From: JAWWOL01 sp033851545
GTDB lineage: Bacteria > Actinomycetota > Actinomycetes > JAWWOL01
DNA: 64,000 nt
Reading direction: 5' to 3'
Assembly (NCBI GenBank): GCA_033851545.1
Contig: JAWWOO010000016.1
Coordinates: forward strand, 62,001-126,000
The position numbers were made by a program, and so were the translations under genes. Under the pieces are notes generated by a model. That model saw nothing but the letters and a program-made list of their open reading frames with translations, searched no databases and was not told the origin of the DNA. Shown here one piece after another: positions 37,183 through 45,072 of this stretch. The first letter of the stretch is position 1; each line of letters begins with the position of its first letter.

Positions 37183-37791
37183 GTGATCCGAACACCCAAC
37201 CGCGGCGTCGTCGTGGCGGGAGCAGCTCTCGGCTCGGTCAGCCTCGCCGTCGGCGTGCTGGGCGGCTCGGCCGCTCAGGCCTCGGCCACCACGGCGGCTG
37301 CTCCCCAGAGCGTCACCGTCGCGCCCAACCACGACCCGGTCGCGCTGGAGCGGATCGCGGCCGAGCAGCGTTCGATCAGCGCCCAGGCGGCCGCCGTCGC
37401 GGCCGTCGCCGGCGCGACGGCCACGGCACCACCGAAGCCCAAGCACAGGAAGCCGAGGCGGGCGGCCAGGGCCAAGAAGAGGGCGCCGCTCACCCCGCGT
37501 GAGATGGCCCAGCAGCTGGTGGCCCAGCACAAGGGCTGGAAGCCCGCACAGTTCACCTGCCTGGACAAGCTCTGGACCCGCGAGAGCGGGTGGAACCCGC
37601 ACAACGAGAACGGCGGTTCGGGAGCCTACGGCATCCCGCAGTCCCTGCCCGCTCGCAAGATGGCCACGTTCGGCAGCGACTGGCGCGACAACCCGATGAC
37701 CCAGATCAAGTGGGGCCTCTGGTACATCGCCGATCGGTACGGCACTCCCTGCAACGCCTGGGCGCACAGCGAGCGGTACAACTACTACTGA
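37183..37791 (+). CDS. Secreted lytic transglycosylase-domain protein
   Basis: 202 residues from GTG at 37183, AAGGA upstream. N-terminal signal peptide (GVVVAGAALGSVSLAVGVLG... AQASA), an Ala-rich and Lys/Arg-rich linker (about 40-105), then a compact SLT-type domain: WTRESGWNPHNENGGSGAYG, IPQSLPARKMATFGSDWR, NPMTQIKWGLWYIADRYGTP. The Glu in TRESGW is the expected catalytic acid. It cleaves peptidoglycan glycan strands outside the cell. The unusually long leader suggests post-transcriptional control. It is convergent with the repeat-peptide gene. Confidence 0.9.
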   Translation: MIRTPNRGVVVAGAALGSVSLAVGVLGGSAAQASATTAAAPQSVTVAPNHDPVALERIAAEQRSISAQAAAVAAVAGATATAPPKPKHRKPRRAARAKKRAPLTPREMAQQLVAQHKGWKPAQFTCLDKLWTRESGWNPHNENGGSGAYGIPQSLPARKMATFGSDWRDNPMTQIKWGLWYIADRYGTPCNAWAHSERYNYY

Positions 37792-37846
37792 TCGGGCCTG
37801 CGGGTTCCCGGGGCATCCTGCTGACCGCCGGGGCGAGCCTGGCTGG

Positions 37847-38107
37847 TCAGCGGGTCCAGGCGACGCCGGTCGGCGTCTTGGAGGTCCAGGCGACACCCGC
37901 CGGCTTCTGCGAGGTCCAGGCGACACCAGCGGGCTTCTGCGTGGTCCAGGCGACACCGGTCGGCGTCTTGGAGGTCCAGGCGACACCGTGGGTCGGCTTG
38001 GCCTTGGCGTGACCGATGCTGGCGGAGGCGAGCGCCGGGACGGCGGCGCTGCCCGCCAGGGCGATGGCAACGGTGGCGGTGACGGTGGCCAGACGACGAG
38101 CGATCAT
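37847..38107 (-). CDS. Small secreted protein of decapeptide tandem repeats
   Basis: 86 residues. ATG with GAGGAG upstream. Signal peptide MIARRLATVTATVAIALAGS... with cleavage near ALASA, then GHAKAKPTHG and a tandem array of 10-residue units: VAWTSKTPTG, VAWTTQKPAG, VAWTSQKPAG, VAWTSKTPTG, and a final VAWTR. Units 1 and 4 are identical and units 2 and 3 nearly so. In DNA the unit is 30 bp. The mature peptide would be about 55 residues, basic, Trp- and Pro-containing, without Cys. I do not recognise the family. Adhesin-like, cell-wall-binding or antimicrobial roles are possible but unsupported. Confidence 0.75.
   Translation of the reverse strand: MIARRLATVTATVAIALAGSAAVPALASASIGHAKAKPTHGVAWTSKTPTGVAWTTQKPAGVAWTSQKPAGVAWTSKTPTGVAWTR
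37851..37987. repeat. 30-bp tandem coding repeat
   Basis: Four full 30-bp units plus a partial, each beginning GTCCAGGCGAC(A/G)CC on the plus strand; they encode the decapeptide units of the minus-strand gene. Coding register and adjacency without spacers exclude CRISPR. Confidence 0.9.
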
Positions 38108-38349
38108 GGTGTTCTCCTCGGGACCTGGTGACGCCCCGAGCGTCACGCAAAGTCACTCGTCCCGGGCACCGGGGGCCTTGAGGGACTTTTCCGTCATCGT
38201 GAACAAAGTGCCCAGATGACTAGATCGAGAGTGGCCCGGCCGACCCGGATCGCCTGTCTGGCTTAGGCCTTTGGTACGAGGCGGCCCCCGCTGCCATCGT
38301 CACAGAGCCTGCGGCCGCTGAGTTTTGTCCGGTATCGAGGCGAACAGTG

Positions 38350-38376
38350 TGGTCTATACCGATATTGGTCTAGGCC
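38350..38376. promoter_or_regulatory. Tandem DasR (dre)-like sites
   Basis: TGGTCTATACC (38350-38360) and TGGTCTAGGCC (38366-38376), centres 16 bp apart, both match the core of the Streptomyces dre consensus TGGTCTAGACCA with one or two changes. They lie at the fumC stop and 240 bp upstream of the repeat-peptide gene on the minus strand. The intervening 38108-38349 holds no gene. Confidence 0.45.
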
Positions 38377-39794
38377 TATTGGGCGGGTGGCCGGGTCATC
38401 GACAGCACGTCCAGCGCGGCGTCGAGCTGCTCGGCCGTCAGCTTGCCCTCCGCGACGTAGCCGCGCTCCTCGACGACCTGCCGGATCGTCTTTCGCTCGG
38501 CCAGCGATGCTTTGGCAACCTTGGCCGCCTCCTCGTACCCGATGTACTTGTTGAGCGGCGTGACGATCGACGGTGAGGACTCGGCGAACTCCCGGCACCG
38601 CTCCTCGTTGGCCACGATGCCGTCGACGCACCGGTCGGCGAACAGCCGGGAGATGTTGGCAAGCAGCCGGATTGCCTCGAGGATGTTGCGCGCCATCACC
38701 GGGAGCATGACGTTCAGCTCGAAGTTGCCTGCTGCGCCGGAGAAGGCGACGGCGGCGTCGTTGCCGATGACCTGGGCGCAGACCATGTTCAGGGCCTCGG
38801 GGATGACCGGGTTGACCTTGCCCGGCATGATGCTCGACCCCGGCTGCAGGTCGGGCAGATAGATCTCGGTGAGCCCCGTACGGGGGCCTGACCCCATCCA
38901 GCGGATGTCGTTGGAGATCTTGAACAGGCTGACCGCGATCGTCCGCAGCTGGCCGCTGGCCTCGACCAGGCCGTCCCGCGCGCCCTGTGACTCGAAGTGG
39001 TTGCGCGCCTCGGTCAGCGGCAGTCCCGTCGTGCGGGCCACCTCGGCGATGACGGCTGCGGAGAACCCTGGCGGGGTGTTGATCCCGGTGCCCACCGCGG
39101 TGCCGCCCAGCGGCAGCTCGGCAAGTCGGGGGAGCGAGGCCCGCAGCCGCTCGATCCCGAACCGGACCTGCGCCGCGTAACCGCCGAACTCCTGGCCGAG
39201 GGTCACCGGCGTCGCGTCCATCAGGTGGGTGCGGCCGCTCTTGACCACCGACACCCACTCGGAAGCCTTGCGCTCCAGGGACTCCGCGAGGTGCTCGAGG
39301 GCTGGGATGAGGTCGTGCACCACGGCGTCCGTGGCTGCGATGTGGATCGATGACGGGAACACGTCGTTGCTGGACTGCGAGGCGTTGACGTGGTCGTTGG
39401 GGTGGACGGGGGAGCCCAGCGACTCCCCCGCGAGGGTCGCGATGACCTCGTTGGCGTTCATGTTGGAGGAGGTCCCCGACCCGGTCTGGAAGACGTCGAT
39501 CGGGAAGTGGTCGTCATAGCCGCCCTCGGCCACGGCCGTCGCCGCGACGTTGATCGCCTGAGCCATCTCGGGGGCCAGGACACCGAGATGCTGGTTGACC
39601 GTCGCGGCTGCGGCCTTGATCCGGGCCAGCGCGGCGATGTGCGCCCGCTCGAGGGTCTGGCCGGAGATCGGGAAGTTCTCGACGGCCCGCTGGGTCTGCG
39701 CCCGCCACTTGGCACGCGTGGGGACGCGGACGTCCCCCATCGAGTCGTGCTCGAGCCGGAACTCACCGTCGTGAATGCCTGCGCTGTCAGTCAT
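38376..39794 (-). CDS. fumC: Class II fumarate hydratase
   Basis: 472 residues. Catalytic and signature motifs of FumC: TGSGTSSNMNANEV, HPNDHVNASQSSNDVFP, SGRTHLMDATPVTLGQEFGG (part), and the loop GSSIMPGKVNPV carrying the catalytic Ser. It interconverts fumarate and malate in the TCA cycle, as a cytoplasmic homotetramer. ATG at 39794. It corresponds to Rv1098c. In mycobacteria glpX lies next to it; no glpX is visible here. Confidence 0.97.
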   Translation of the reverse strand: MTDSAGIHDGEFRLEHDSMGDVRVPTRAKWRAQTQRAVENFPISGQTLERAHIAALARIKAAAATVNQHLGVLAPEMAQAINVAATAVAEGGYDDHFPIDVFQTGSGTSSNMNANEVIATLAGESLGSPVHPNDHVNASQSSNDVFPSSIHIAATDAVVHDLIPALEHLAESLERKASEWVSVVKSGRTHLMDATPVTLGQEFGGYAAQVRFGIERLRASLPRLAELPLGGTAVGTGINTPPGFSAAVIAEVARTTGLPLTEARNHFESQGARDGLVEASGQLRTIAVSLFKISNDIRWMGSGPRTGLTEIYLPDLQPGSSIMPGKVNPVIPEALNMVCAQVIGNDAAVAFSGAAGNFELNVMLPVMARNILEAIRLLANISRLFADRCVDGIVANEERCREFAESSPSIVTPLNKYIGYEEAAKVAKASLAERKTIRQVVEERGYVAEGKLTAEQLDAALDVLSMTRPPAQ

Positions 39795-39952
39795 CGTGCG
39801 GATCCTCAAAGTCTCGGGCGGGTGGGTCGGTCCGGCGCGCGCGCCGAGGTCGAGCCTGCCACGCGCGCCGGGCGCTGCGGCGACCCAGTGACCATGGACA
39901 CATGACGGGCGGCCGCTCCTGTCGCCTCCCGTGGGCTGAGCCGGCTCGAGGC

Positions 39953-39982
39953 TTGCTGGTCCGCTGCGGCCGCCACTAGAGT
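39953..39982 (+). promoter_or_regulatory. Promoter of the cobalamin-riboswitch operon
   Basis: TTGCTG (39953-39958) and TAGAGT (39977-39982), 18-bp spacing, directly upstream of the riboswitch P1 stem at 39991. Confidence 0.5.
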
Positions 39983-39990
39983 GACCCGCA

Positions 39991-40087
39991 CGTGATGGCG
40001 CGAGGAAGCCGGTGCAAGTCCGGCACGGTCGCGCCACTGTGAGCAGCCCGCCCTGCGGACTGTGAGTCAGATCTTCCTGCCATCACG
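39991..40087 (+). ncRNA. Cobalamin (B12) riboswitch
   Basis: The B12-box core is present: GCCGGTGCAAGTCCGGCACG followed by GTCGCGCCACTGTGA, and later GAGTCAGA. The closing P1 stem is perfect: CGTGATGG (39991-39998) with CCATCACG (40080-40087). At about 97 nt it is a compact member. Downstream, GGGGA (40104-40108) and TCCCC (40116-40120) form a short hairpin abutting the GAAGGAGG ribosome-binding site (40121-40128), so translational control of cbtB is plausible. Adenosyl- or other cobalamin should shut off the cobalt importer. Confidence 0.93.
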
Positions 40088-40134
40088 CCTCGCCCGATGA
40101 CCAGGGGACGCCAGATCCCCGAAGGAGGCACTAC

Positions 40135-40350
40135 ATGAGCACCATGACCACTCCCGTTGCCGTACCCACCCCGGTCGTCCTGCCGATCTCCCGGGCCGTT
40201 GTCTGGCTGGTGGGCACGGCGTTGATGGCGCTCGGGGTCTACTACTTCGTCGGCGTCGACCAGGGCGCGACCTCGGTGTTCGGGCACAACATGGCGATCC
40301 ACGAGTTCGTCCACGACGCCCGGCACTTCCTCGGCTTCCCCTGCCACTAG
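40135..40350 (+). CDS. cbtB: CbtB, small subunit of cobalt transporter
   Basis: 71 residues: one membrane helix (AVVWLVGTALMALGVYYFVG) and a His-containing tail (FGHNMAIHEFVHDARHFLGFPCH) that probably binds cobalt, the CbtB pattern. Strong GAAGGAGG ribosome-binding site. Controlled by the B12 riboswitch and followed by cbtA after 15 bp. Confidence 0.93.
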   Translation: MSTMTTPVAVPTPVVLPISRAVVWLVGTALMALGVYYFVGVDQGATSVFGHNMAIHEFVHDARHFLGFPCH

Positions 40351-40365
40351 GCAGGAGCCGCTCCG

Positions 40366-41235
40366 ATGGAGAGAAAGCTCATCGGCCGCGGGATCATCGC
40401 AGGGGCCTTCGCCGGGCTGCTGGCGTTCGTCTTCGCGCGAATCTTTGCCGAGCCGGTCATCAGTGCTGCCATCCGCTACGGGTCGGGGCGCGACGCCGCT
40501 CAGGCCGTACTGGACAAGGCCGCCGGGCTGCCGACGGCGGCCGACGGCCCGGACATCTTCAGCCGTACGGTCCAGGCGAACATCGGCATCGGCGTCGGGA
40601 TGATCCTGTTCGGCGCTGCCATGGGTGCGCTGTTCGCCGTCGTCTACACCATCTGCCTCGGTCGCGTCGGCAACCTCAGGCCTCGGGTGCTGGCCATGCT
40701 CGTCGCCGGTGCCGGCTTCCTCGGCATCTACCTCGTCCCGTTCCTGAAGTACCCCGCCAACCCGCCGTCGATCGGCCACGCCGAGACGATCGGGGCCAGG
40801 GGCGGGCTCTACCTGGGGATGGTGCTGGCATCGGTGGTCTTCCTGGTGCTGGCGACGATGGCGGGACAGCGGCTGCAACCGCGCTTCGGCAACTGGAACG
40901 CGAGCCTGCTCGCCGGGGCCGGCTTCGTCGTGGCCATCGGCATTGTCATGGCCGTACTGCCACAGCTCGGACACCTGGCGGCCAACCAGGCGCACTACGG
41001 CCTGCACGCGACGGAGACACCGCTGCCCCTCACCGATGCCACGGGCACCATCGTCTTCCCCGGCTTTCCCGCGGACACCCTGGCGGCCTTCCGGCTCTAT
41101 TCGGTGGCGGCCCAGCTGCTGCTGTGGTCGGCGCTGGGGCTGGTCTTCGGCCCGATGGCCGAGCGGGTGCTGGCACCGGCGCTCGCGTCGGCCAAGGAAC
41201 GTCGCCGGGTCAGTGCCAGCGGCCAGCTTGCGTGA
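40366..41235 (+). CDS. cbtA: CbtA, cobalt transporter membrane subunit
   Basis: 289 residues with about six or seven membrane helices. CbtA-family features include the N-terminal GRGIIAGAFAGLLAFVFARI, Glu in FAEP, and PQLGHLAANQ/HATETPLPL-type loops. With CbtB it is a predicted B12-regulated cobalt uptake system. The 3' end overlaps the FhuF-like gene. Confidence 0.93.
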   Translation: MERKLIGRGIIAGAFAGLLAFVFARIFAEPVISAAIRYGSGRDAAQAVLDKAAGLPTAADGPDIFSRTVQANIGIGVGMILFGAAMGALFAVVYTICLGRVGNLRPRVLAMLVAGAGFLGIYLVPFLKYPANPPSIGHAETIGARGGLYLGMVLASVVFLVLATMAGQRLQPRFGNWNASLLAGAGFVVAIGIVMAVLPQLGHLAANQAHYGLHATETPLPLTDATGTIVFPGFPADTLAAFRLYSVAAQLLLWSALGLVFGPMAERVLAPALASAKERRRVSASGQLA

Positions 41236-41920
41236 GGCGCTGGCGGCACTAGGGCCCTACTTCGAGGTCGACCGCCCGGACGGTTCCTGGCAGCCGCTGC
41301 ACGTCCTGCTCGACTCGCCCGGCCGGCTGACCGAGCGGGTGCAGGCGGTCAGGACTGCGCTGGGTGGGGACGAGGTGCCCGTCCGCGTCGCGGCCTCGGT
41401 CGCCCAGCTCGGCCTGGTCGCGCGGCTGCTTGCGCCGGTGTTCGGGGCCGCTGTCATCGACGGCCGGCTGCTGGTCCTCGACGACGCGTCGTGGCGCCCG
41501 GTGGTCGGGGGCCCGATGCCGCTCGCCCTGCCCGACGCCGCACTCGGCGGGGTCCCGTACGACAGCCTGGTCGTCGGCATCGGCGAGAGGGTGCTGTCCG
41601 GTCCGGTACGGGCCCTCGTGGACCTCACCGCCGGGTTGTCGGTGTCGCCGAAGGTGTTGTGGGGCAACGTCGCCTCCGCGATCAACGGGGCCGCCACCAT
41701 GGTGGCCAGGGCGAGGCCCGACCTCGACGTACGGTCGCAGCTGCTGGCCGGCCGCCTGCTCGACCTGCCGGTGCTGCGGGGGAGCGCGACCGGTGTGCCT
41801 GGGGTGGACTTCCGCCGGCGCAGCTGCTGCCTGCTCTACCGGCTCGGTCCGGCCGCGCCCAAGGCCGTTTGCGGAGACTGCGTAATCGTGGGTGTGAACC
41901 CCGGCTTTCCTGGGCAGTGA
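41213..41920 (+). CDS. FhuF-like (2Fe-2S) ferric reductase-type protein
   Basis: About 235 residues from the GTG at 41213; TTG at 41228 is an alternative. The C-terminus RRRSCCLLYRLGPAAPKAVCGDC carries the FhuF-family CC-x10-x2-CxxC iron-sulfur pattern. FhuF proteins reduce ferric siderophores in the cytoplasm. Overlap of 23 bp with cbtA makes it part of the riboswitch operon, which suggests a link to corrinoid or cobalt reduction rather than iron. That link is inference. Confidence 0.8.
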   Translation: MPAASLREALAALGPYFEVDRPDGSWQPLHVLLDSPGRLTERVQAVRTALGGDEVPVRVAASVAQLGLVARLLAPVFGAAVIDGRLLVLDDASWRPVVGGPMPLALPDAALGGVPYDSLVVGIGERVLSGPVRALVDLTAGLSVSPKVLWGNVASAINGAATMVARARPDLDVRSQLLAGRLLDLPVLRGSATGVPGVDFRRRSCCLLYRLGPAAPKAVCGDCVIVGVNPGFPGQ

Positions 41921-42093
41921 GGCTTTCGACGCTCGGGTCGCCGGCTTGGTTTGCCGGTGGCTTCGGCGTTGGCGGGCATTCGCGTGGCAAGGGCGCCACT
42001 TGTCCCGGTCGACACGGCCGGTACTGTGTGGCGCCTAGGTGGGCAGCGTCGCCCTCCTCCGGGGGCCAATCACGACTCGTGAGGGGCTGACGC

Positions 42094-42663
42094 ATGATTC
42101 GACGCACCTTGTCGGCGGCACGGCTGGCAGCGTTGGTTGCGGGGACGTTGGCGATTTCCGTGTGCGGGGCGGCGCCTGGCGTGGCCGCGACCACGGCCGG
42201 GGCGGTGCCCTCGACCGGCAGACCCGTGCACCTGACGTCGTTCGAGTACCGGCTGCTGCACCTGATGAACCACGATCGCGCCCTGCGCGGCATGCGCCCG
42301 CTGACCATCACGCCGTGCGCAGAGGACTTCGCCCGGCGGTGGGCCCAGTCGATGGCCAGGCGCAACGTCCTGCAGCACAATCCTGGCCTGTCGGCGATGT
42401 GGTCCAGCGCCAACTGCCGTGACGCCTCGATGCTTGCCGAGAACATCGGCCGCTCGCGAGCCAGCGCCGACACGATCTACGCCGCCTACCTGCGCTCCCC
42501 CCTGCACCGGGCCAACATCTTCAACCCCAAGCTGCGCTTCGTGGGCATCGGTGCGTGGCGGCGCAGCGACGGCGCGGTCTACAACACCATCGACTTCAGC
42601 AATGGCGGGTCGCCGAAGTACGTCATCGTCAAGCGGCTGGGCCAGGGCCTGCACGCTCCCTGA
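42094..42663 (+). CDS. Secreted CAP/SCP-domain protein
   Basis: 189 residues: signal peptide (AALVAGTLAISVCGAAPGVAA) and a CAP domain with LLHLMNHDRALRGMRPL, the DFARRWAQSMARRN helix, LAENIG, and SPLHRANIFNPKLRFVGIGA. The CAP cavity Glu (AENIG) and His (PLHR) are present. Bacterial CAP proteins may bind cell-wall material or lipids; the function is unknown. The 172-bp leader contains a TACTGT box and an 8-bp inverted repeat (41992-41999 with 42028-42035). Confidence 0.88.
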   Translation: MIRRTLSAARLAALVAGTLAISVCGAAPGVAATTAGAVPSTGRPVHLTSFEYRLLHLMNHDRALRGMRPLTITPCAEDFARRWAQSMARRNVLQHNPGLSAMWSSANCRDASMLAENIGRSRASADTIYAAYLRSPLHRANIFNPKLRFVGIGAWRRSDGAVYNTIDFSNGGSPKYVIVKRLGQGLHAP

Positions 42664-42717
42664 CCCGTACCGCCCGTTGGGCATCCAGGTCGGCCGGCGG
42701 CTCCCCCGTAGGCCACC

Positions 42718-43251
42718 ATGGTCGATGTGGCTACGGACAAGAAGCGCGGCACCGAGGTCATCGGCGACATGCTGCGTTCGCTGGCGGTCGTCGGCGTCAT
42801 CATCGTGCCGCTGTGGCTGCTGATCCCGCACCACGCGAAGCAGACCGTGACCAGGATCGACTACAGCACGGCGCTGAGCCAGGCCCGCCGGCTCTCGACC
42901 CACCCGGTCCTGGCCCCGGCCGGGCTCCCCTCCGGCTGGACGCCGACGAGCGTGTCGCTGTCGGGCGGCAACGGCACCCCGGTGGTGTTCCACCTCGGCT
43001 TCGTCACGCCGGCCGGGGACTACGCGGGGCTGGAAGAGTCCGACGGACCGCAGGACGGCTATCTGGTCACTCTCCTCGGCAAGACCCCGCAGAGGCTGAG
43101 CGACGTACGGGTCGGGGCGATCGCCTGGCGTTCGTGGCGCGGAACCGACGACCGGGTGGCCCTGGTCCGGCCGTCGGCGCCGCCGACGGTCGTCGTCATG
43201 GGGACGGCTGCGTTGCCGGAGCTGGTCGCGCTCGCCGTGTCTCTCCGCTGA
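42718..43251 (+). CDS. DUF4245 membrane-anchored protein
   Basis: 177 residues: short cytoplasmic N-terminus, one membrane helix (SLAVVGVIIVPLWLLIP), and an extracytoplasmic DUF4245 domain (LPSGWTPTSVSLSGG, FHLGFVTPAGDYAGLEES). It corresponds to Rv1100 in the fumarase-xse region. Function unknown. Confidence 0.85.
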   Translation: MVDVATDKKRGTEVIGDMLRSLAVVGVIIVPLWLLIPHHAKQTVTRIDYSTALSQARRLSTHPVLAPAGLPSGWTPTSVSLSGGNGTPVVFHLGFVTPAGDYAGLEESDGPQDGYLVTLLGKTPQRLSDVRVGAIAWRSWRGTDDRVALVRPSAPPTVVVMGTAALPELVALAVSLR

Positions 43252-43350
43252 AAGGCTGCTTTCAGCTCGTGGCGGGTTGCGCCGTCCGGCTCACCACGGG
43301 GAGGTGAGAGCGCTCCGATACGTCAAGGGTGACCGACGTGAGGAGTGCCG

Positions 43351-43620
43351 ATGACCAGCACTGCTGAGACCGCCCTGAGCCCGCTCGACTCCCCGTCGCG
43401 GTTTGCCCTCCGCGAGGCGCTGATGGCCGAGCGCCAGGCGTACGAGTTGATGCGTGCGCTCGTCCCCGACCTGGCCCTGCCCAAGCAGGGCCGCCGTCCG
43501 CTGACGGCCCGCCAGCAGACGGCGGTGGACAGCTACGCCGAGGTCAGGGGCCAGCTCGAGGCCCTGCGCAACGCCCGTCGGTCGTCCGGGTTGAGCCTGC
43601 TGGACGATCAGTCGCTCTGA
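43351..43620 (+). CDS. Small helical hypothetical protein
   Basis: 89 residues, ATG at 43351 with AGGAG six bases upstream (the GTG at 43345 abuts the ribosome-binding site). Mostly helical (ALREALMAERQAYELMRALV; RQQTAVDSYAEVRGQLEALRNAR). No known motif. Its 3' end overlaps convergent xseB by 13 bp. Confidence 0.65.
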   Translation: MTSTAETALSPLDSPSRFALREALMAERQAYELMRALVPDLALPKQGRRPLTARQQTAVDSYAEVRGQLEALRNARRSSGLSLLDDQSL

Positions 43621-43829
43621 GCCTGCTCCGCCTGCTGCCGTACGGCGTCGAGCCTGGCGCGAGCGCCGGCCAGCCACTGCTCGCAGACGGCGGCCAGTGT
43701 CTCGCCGCGTTCCCACAGGACCAGCGACTCCTCGAGGCCCACGCCGCCGGCTTCGAGCCGGCGGACCACCTCGACCAGCTCGTCGCGGGCCTGTTCGTAG
43801 CCGAGGGTCTGCTCGGGGTCGGCGCTCAT
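43608..43829 (-). CDS. xseB: Exodeoxyribonuclease VII small subunit
   Basis: 73 residues with the XseB pattern: GYEQARDELVEVVRRLEAGGVGLEESLVLWERGE (described by its ends), a two-helix coiled coil that binds XseA. The ATG overlaps the xseA stop (ATGA). Together they degrade single-stranded DNA from both ends. Corresponds to Rv1107c. Confidence 0.95.
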   Translation of the reverse strand: MSADPEQTLGYEQARDELVEVVRRLEAGGVGLEESLVLWERGETLAAVCEQWLAGARARLDAVRQQAEQAQSD

Positions 43830-45037
43830 CGGGCCCCTCCGCTCGTCGTGACCTCGAAACGTCCGCCGGCCACCCGTACGGTGAGCTGCTGCCCGGGATC
43901 GACCGGGGCGCGCACGACGCTGCCGTCGATGGTCTGGACCACGGCGTAGCCGCGCTCGAGCGTCGCAGCGGGGGACAGCGCGACGACGCGGGCCCTGGTG
44001 TGCTGAAGGTCGTTGGCCGCGTGGTCCAGGGCCGCCCCGAACCGACGGCGCGACCGGTCTCTGAGGCCCGAGATCTCGTCGGAGTGTCTGCGCAGCAGGG
44101 CATCCGGGTCGGACATGACCGGCCGGCTGCGCAACGCCGCGAGGCCGGCGGTCTCGCGCTCGATCCGGGCGACGATGGTGCGGCGGGCCCGGTCGCGCAG
44201 GCCGGTGACCCTGGCCAGCTCCTCGGCCACGTCGGGGACGACCCGCTTGCCGGCATCGGTCGGGGTCGAGGCGCGGTAGTCGGCGACCAGGTCGACCAGT
44301 GGGCTGTCCTGCTCGTGCCCGATCGCGCTGACCACGGGCGTGCGGCAGGCGGAGACGGCGCGGCACAATGCCTCGTCGGAGAACGGCAGCAGATCCTCCA
44401 CCGAGCCCCCGCCGCGGGTGATCACGATGACGTCGACCTCGGGGTCCCGGTCGAGCCGGCCGAGGGCGTCGATGATCTCGTTGACCGCGTACGGGCCTTG
44501 GACGGCGACGGCCTCGGTGGTGAAGTGCACGGCCGGCCAACGTCGCTTGGCGTTCTCGCAGACGTCGCGCTCGGCGGCACTGCCGCGCCCGCAGACCAGC
44601 CCGACCGAGCGGGGCAGGAAGGGCAGTGGCAGCTTGCGGTCGGCGGCGAAAAGTCCTTCTGCGCCAAGGAGAGTCTTGAGCCGCTCGATCCTGGCCAGCA
44701 GCTCACCGACGCCGATGGGCCGGATCTCGTACGCGGTCAGCGAGAGCTGCCCCCGGCGGAGGTAGAACTCCGGCTTCGCCCAGACCGCCACCCTGGCGCC
44801 GTGGTCCAGCGGCGGCTGGACCGACTCGACGACGCCACGCGGGCAGGTCACCTGCAGCGAGACGTCGGCGATCGGGTCGCGCAGGGTGAGGAAGCAGGTG
44901 TTGGTGCCGGGCCGCTTGCTGATCTCGGTGAGCTGGCCCTCGACCCAGACCCGGCCGAGCCTGGCCACCCAGGCGCCGATCGCGTTGGCGACCGTACGGA
45001 CCGGGATCGGGTTCTCAGCGGTCGACTCGAGGGGCAC
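43826..45037 (-). CDS. xseA: Exodeoxyribonuclease VII large subunit
   Basis: 403 residues. N-terminal OB fold (WVEGQLTEISKRPGTNTCFL) and catalytic domain with GLVCGRGSAAERDV, VDVIVITRGGGSVEDLLPFSDE and PVVSAIGHEQDSPLVDLVAD (each in part). The RGGGSxEDL and GHExD motifs are the catalytic core. GTG start six bases after TAGGCT (leaderless type). Coupled to xseB. Confidence 0.96.
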   Translation of the reverse strand: MPLESTAENPIPVRTVANAIGAWVARLGRVWVEGQLTEISKRPGTNTCFLTLRDPIADVSLQVTCPRGVVESVQPPLDHGARVAVWAKPEFYLRRGQLSLTAYEIRPIGVGELLARIERLKTLLGAEGLFAADRKLPLPFLPRSVGLVCGRGSAAERDVCENAKRRWPAVHFTTEAVAVQGPYAVNEIIDALGRLDRDPEVDVIVITRGGGSVEDLLPFSDEALCRAVSACRTPVVSAIGHEQDSPLVDLVADYRASTPTDAGKRVVPDVAEELARVTGLRDRARRTIVARIERETAGLAALRSRPVMSDPDALLRRHSDEISGLRDRSRRRFGAALDHAANDLQHTRARVVALSPAATLERGYAVVQTIDGSVVRAPVDPGQQLTVRVAGGRFEVTTSGGAR

Positions 45038-45072
45038 CCGGCCAGCCTAGTCATCGGTGGGTCCCGCCGCCG

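Noticed and set aside
37851..37987. CRISPR array
   Set aside because: The 30-bp repeats abut without spacers and keep a reading frame encoding decapeptide units behind a signal peptide.
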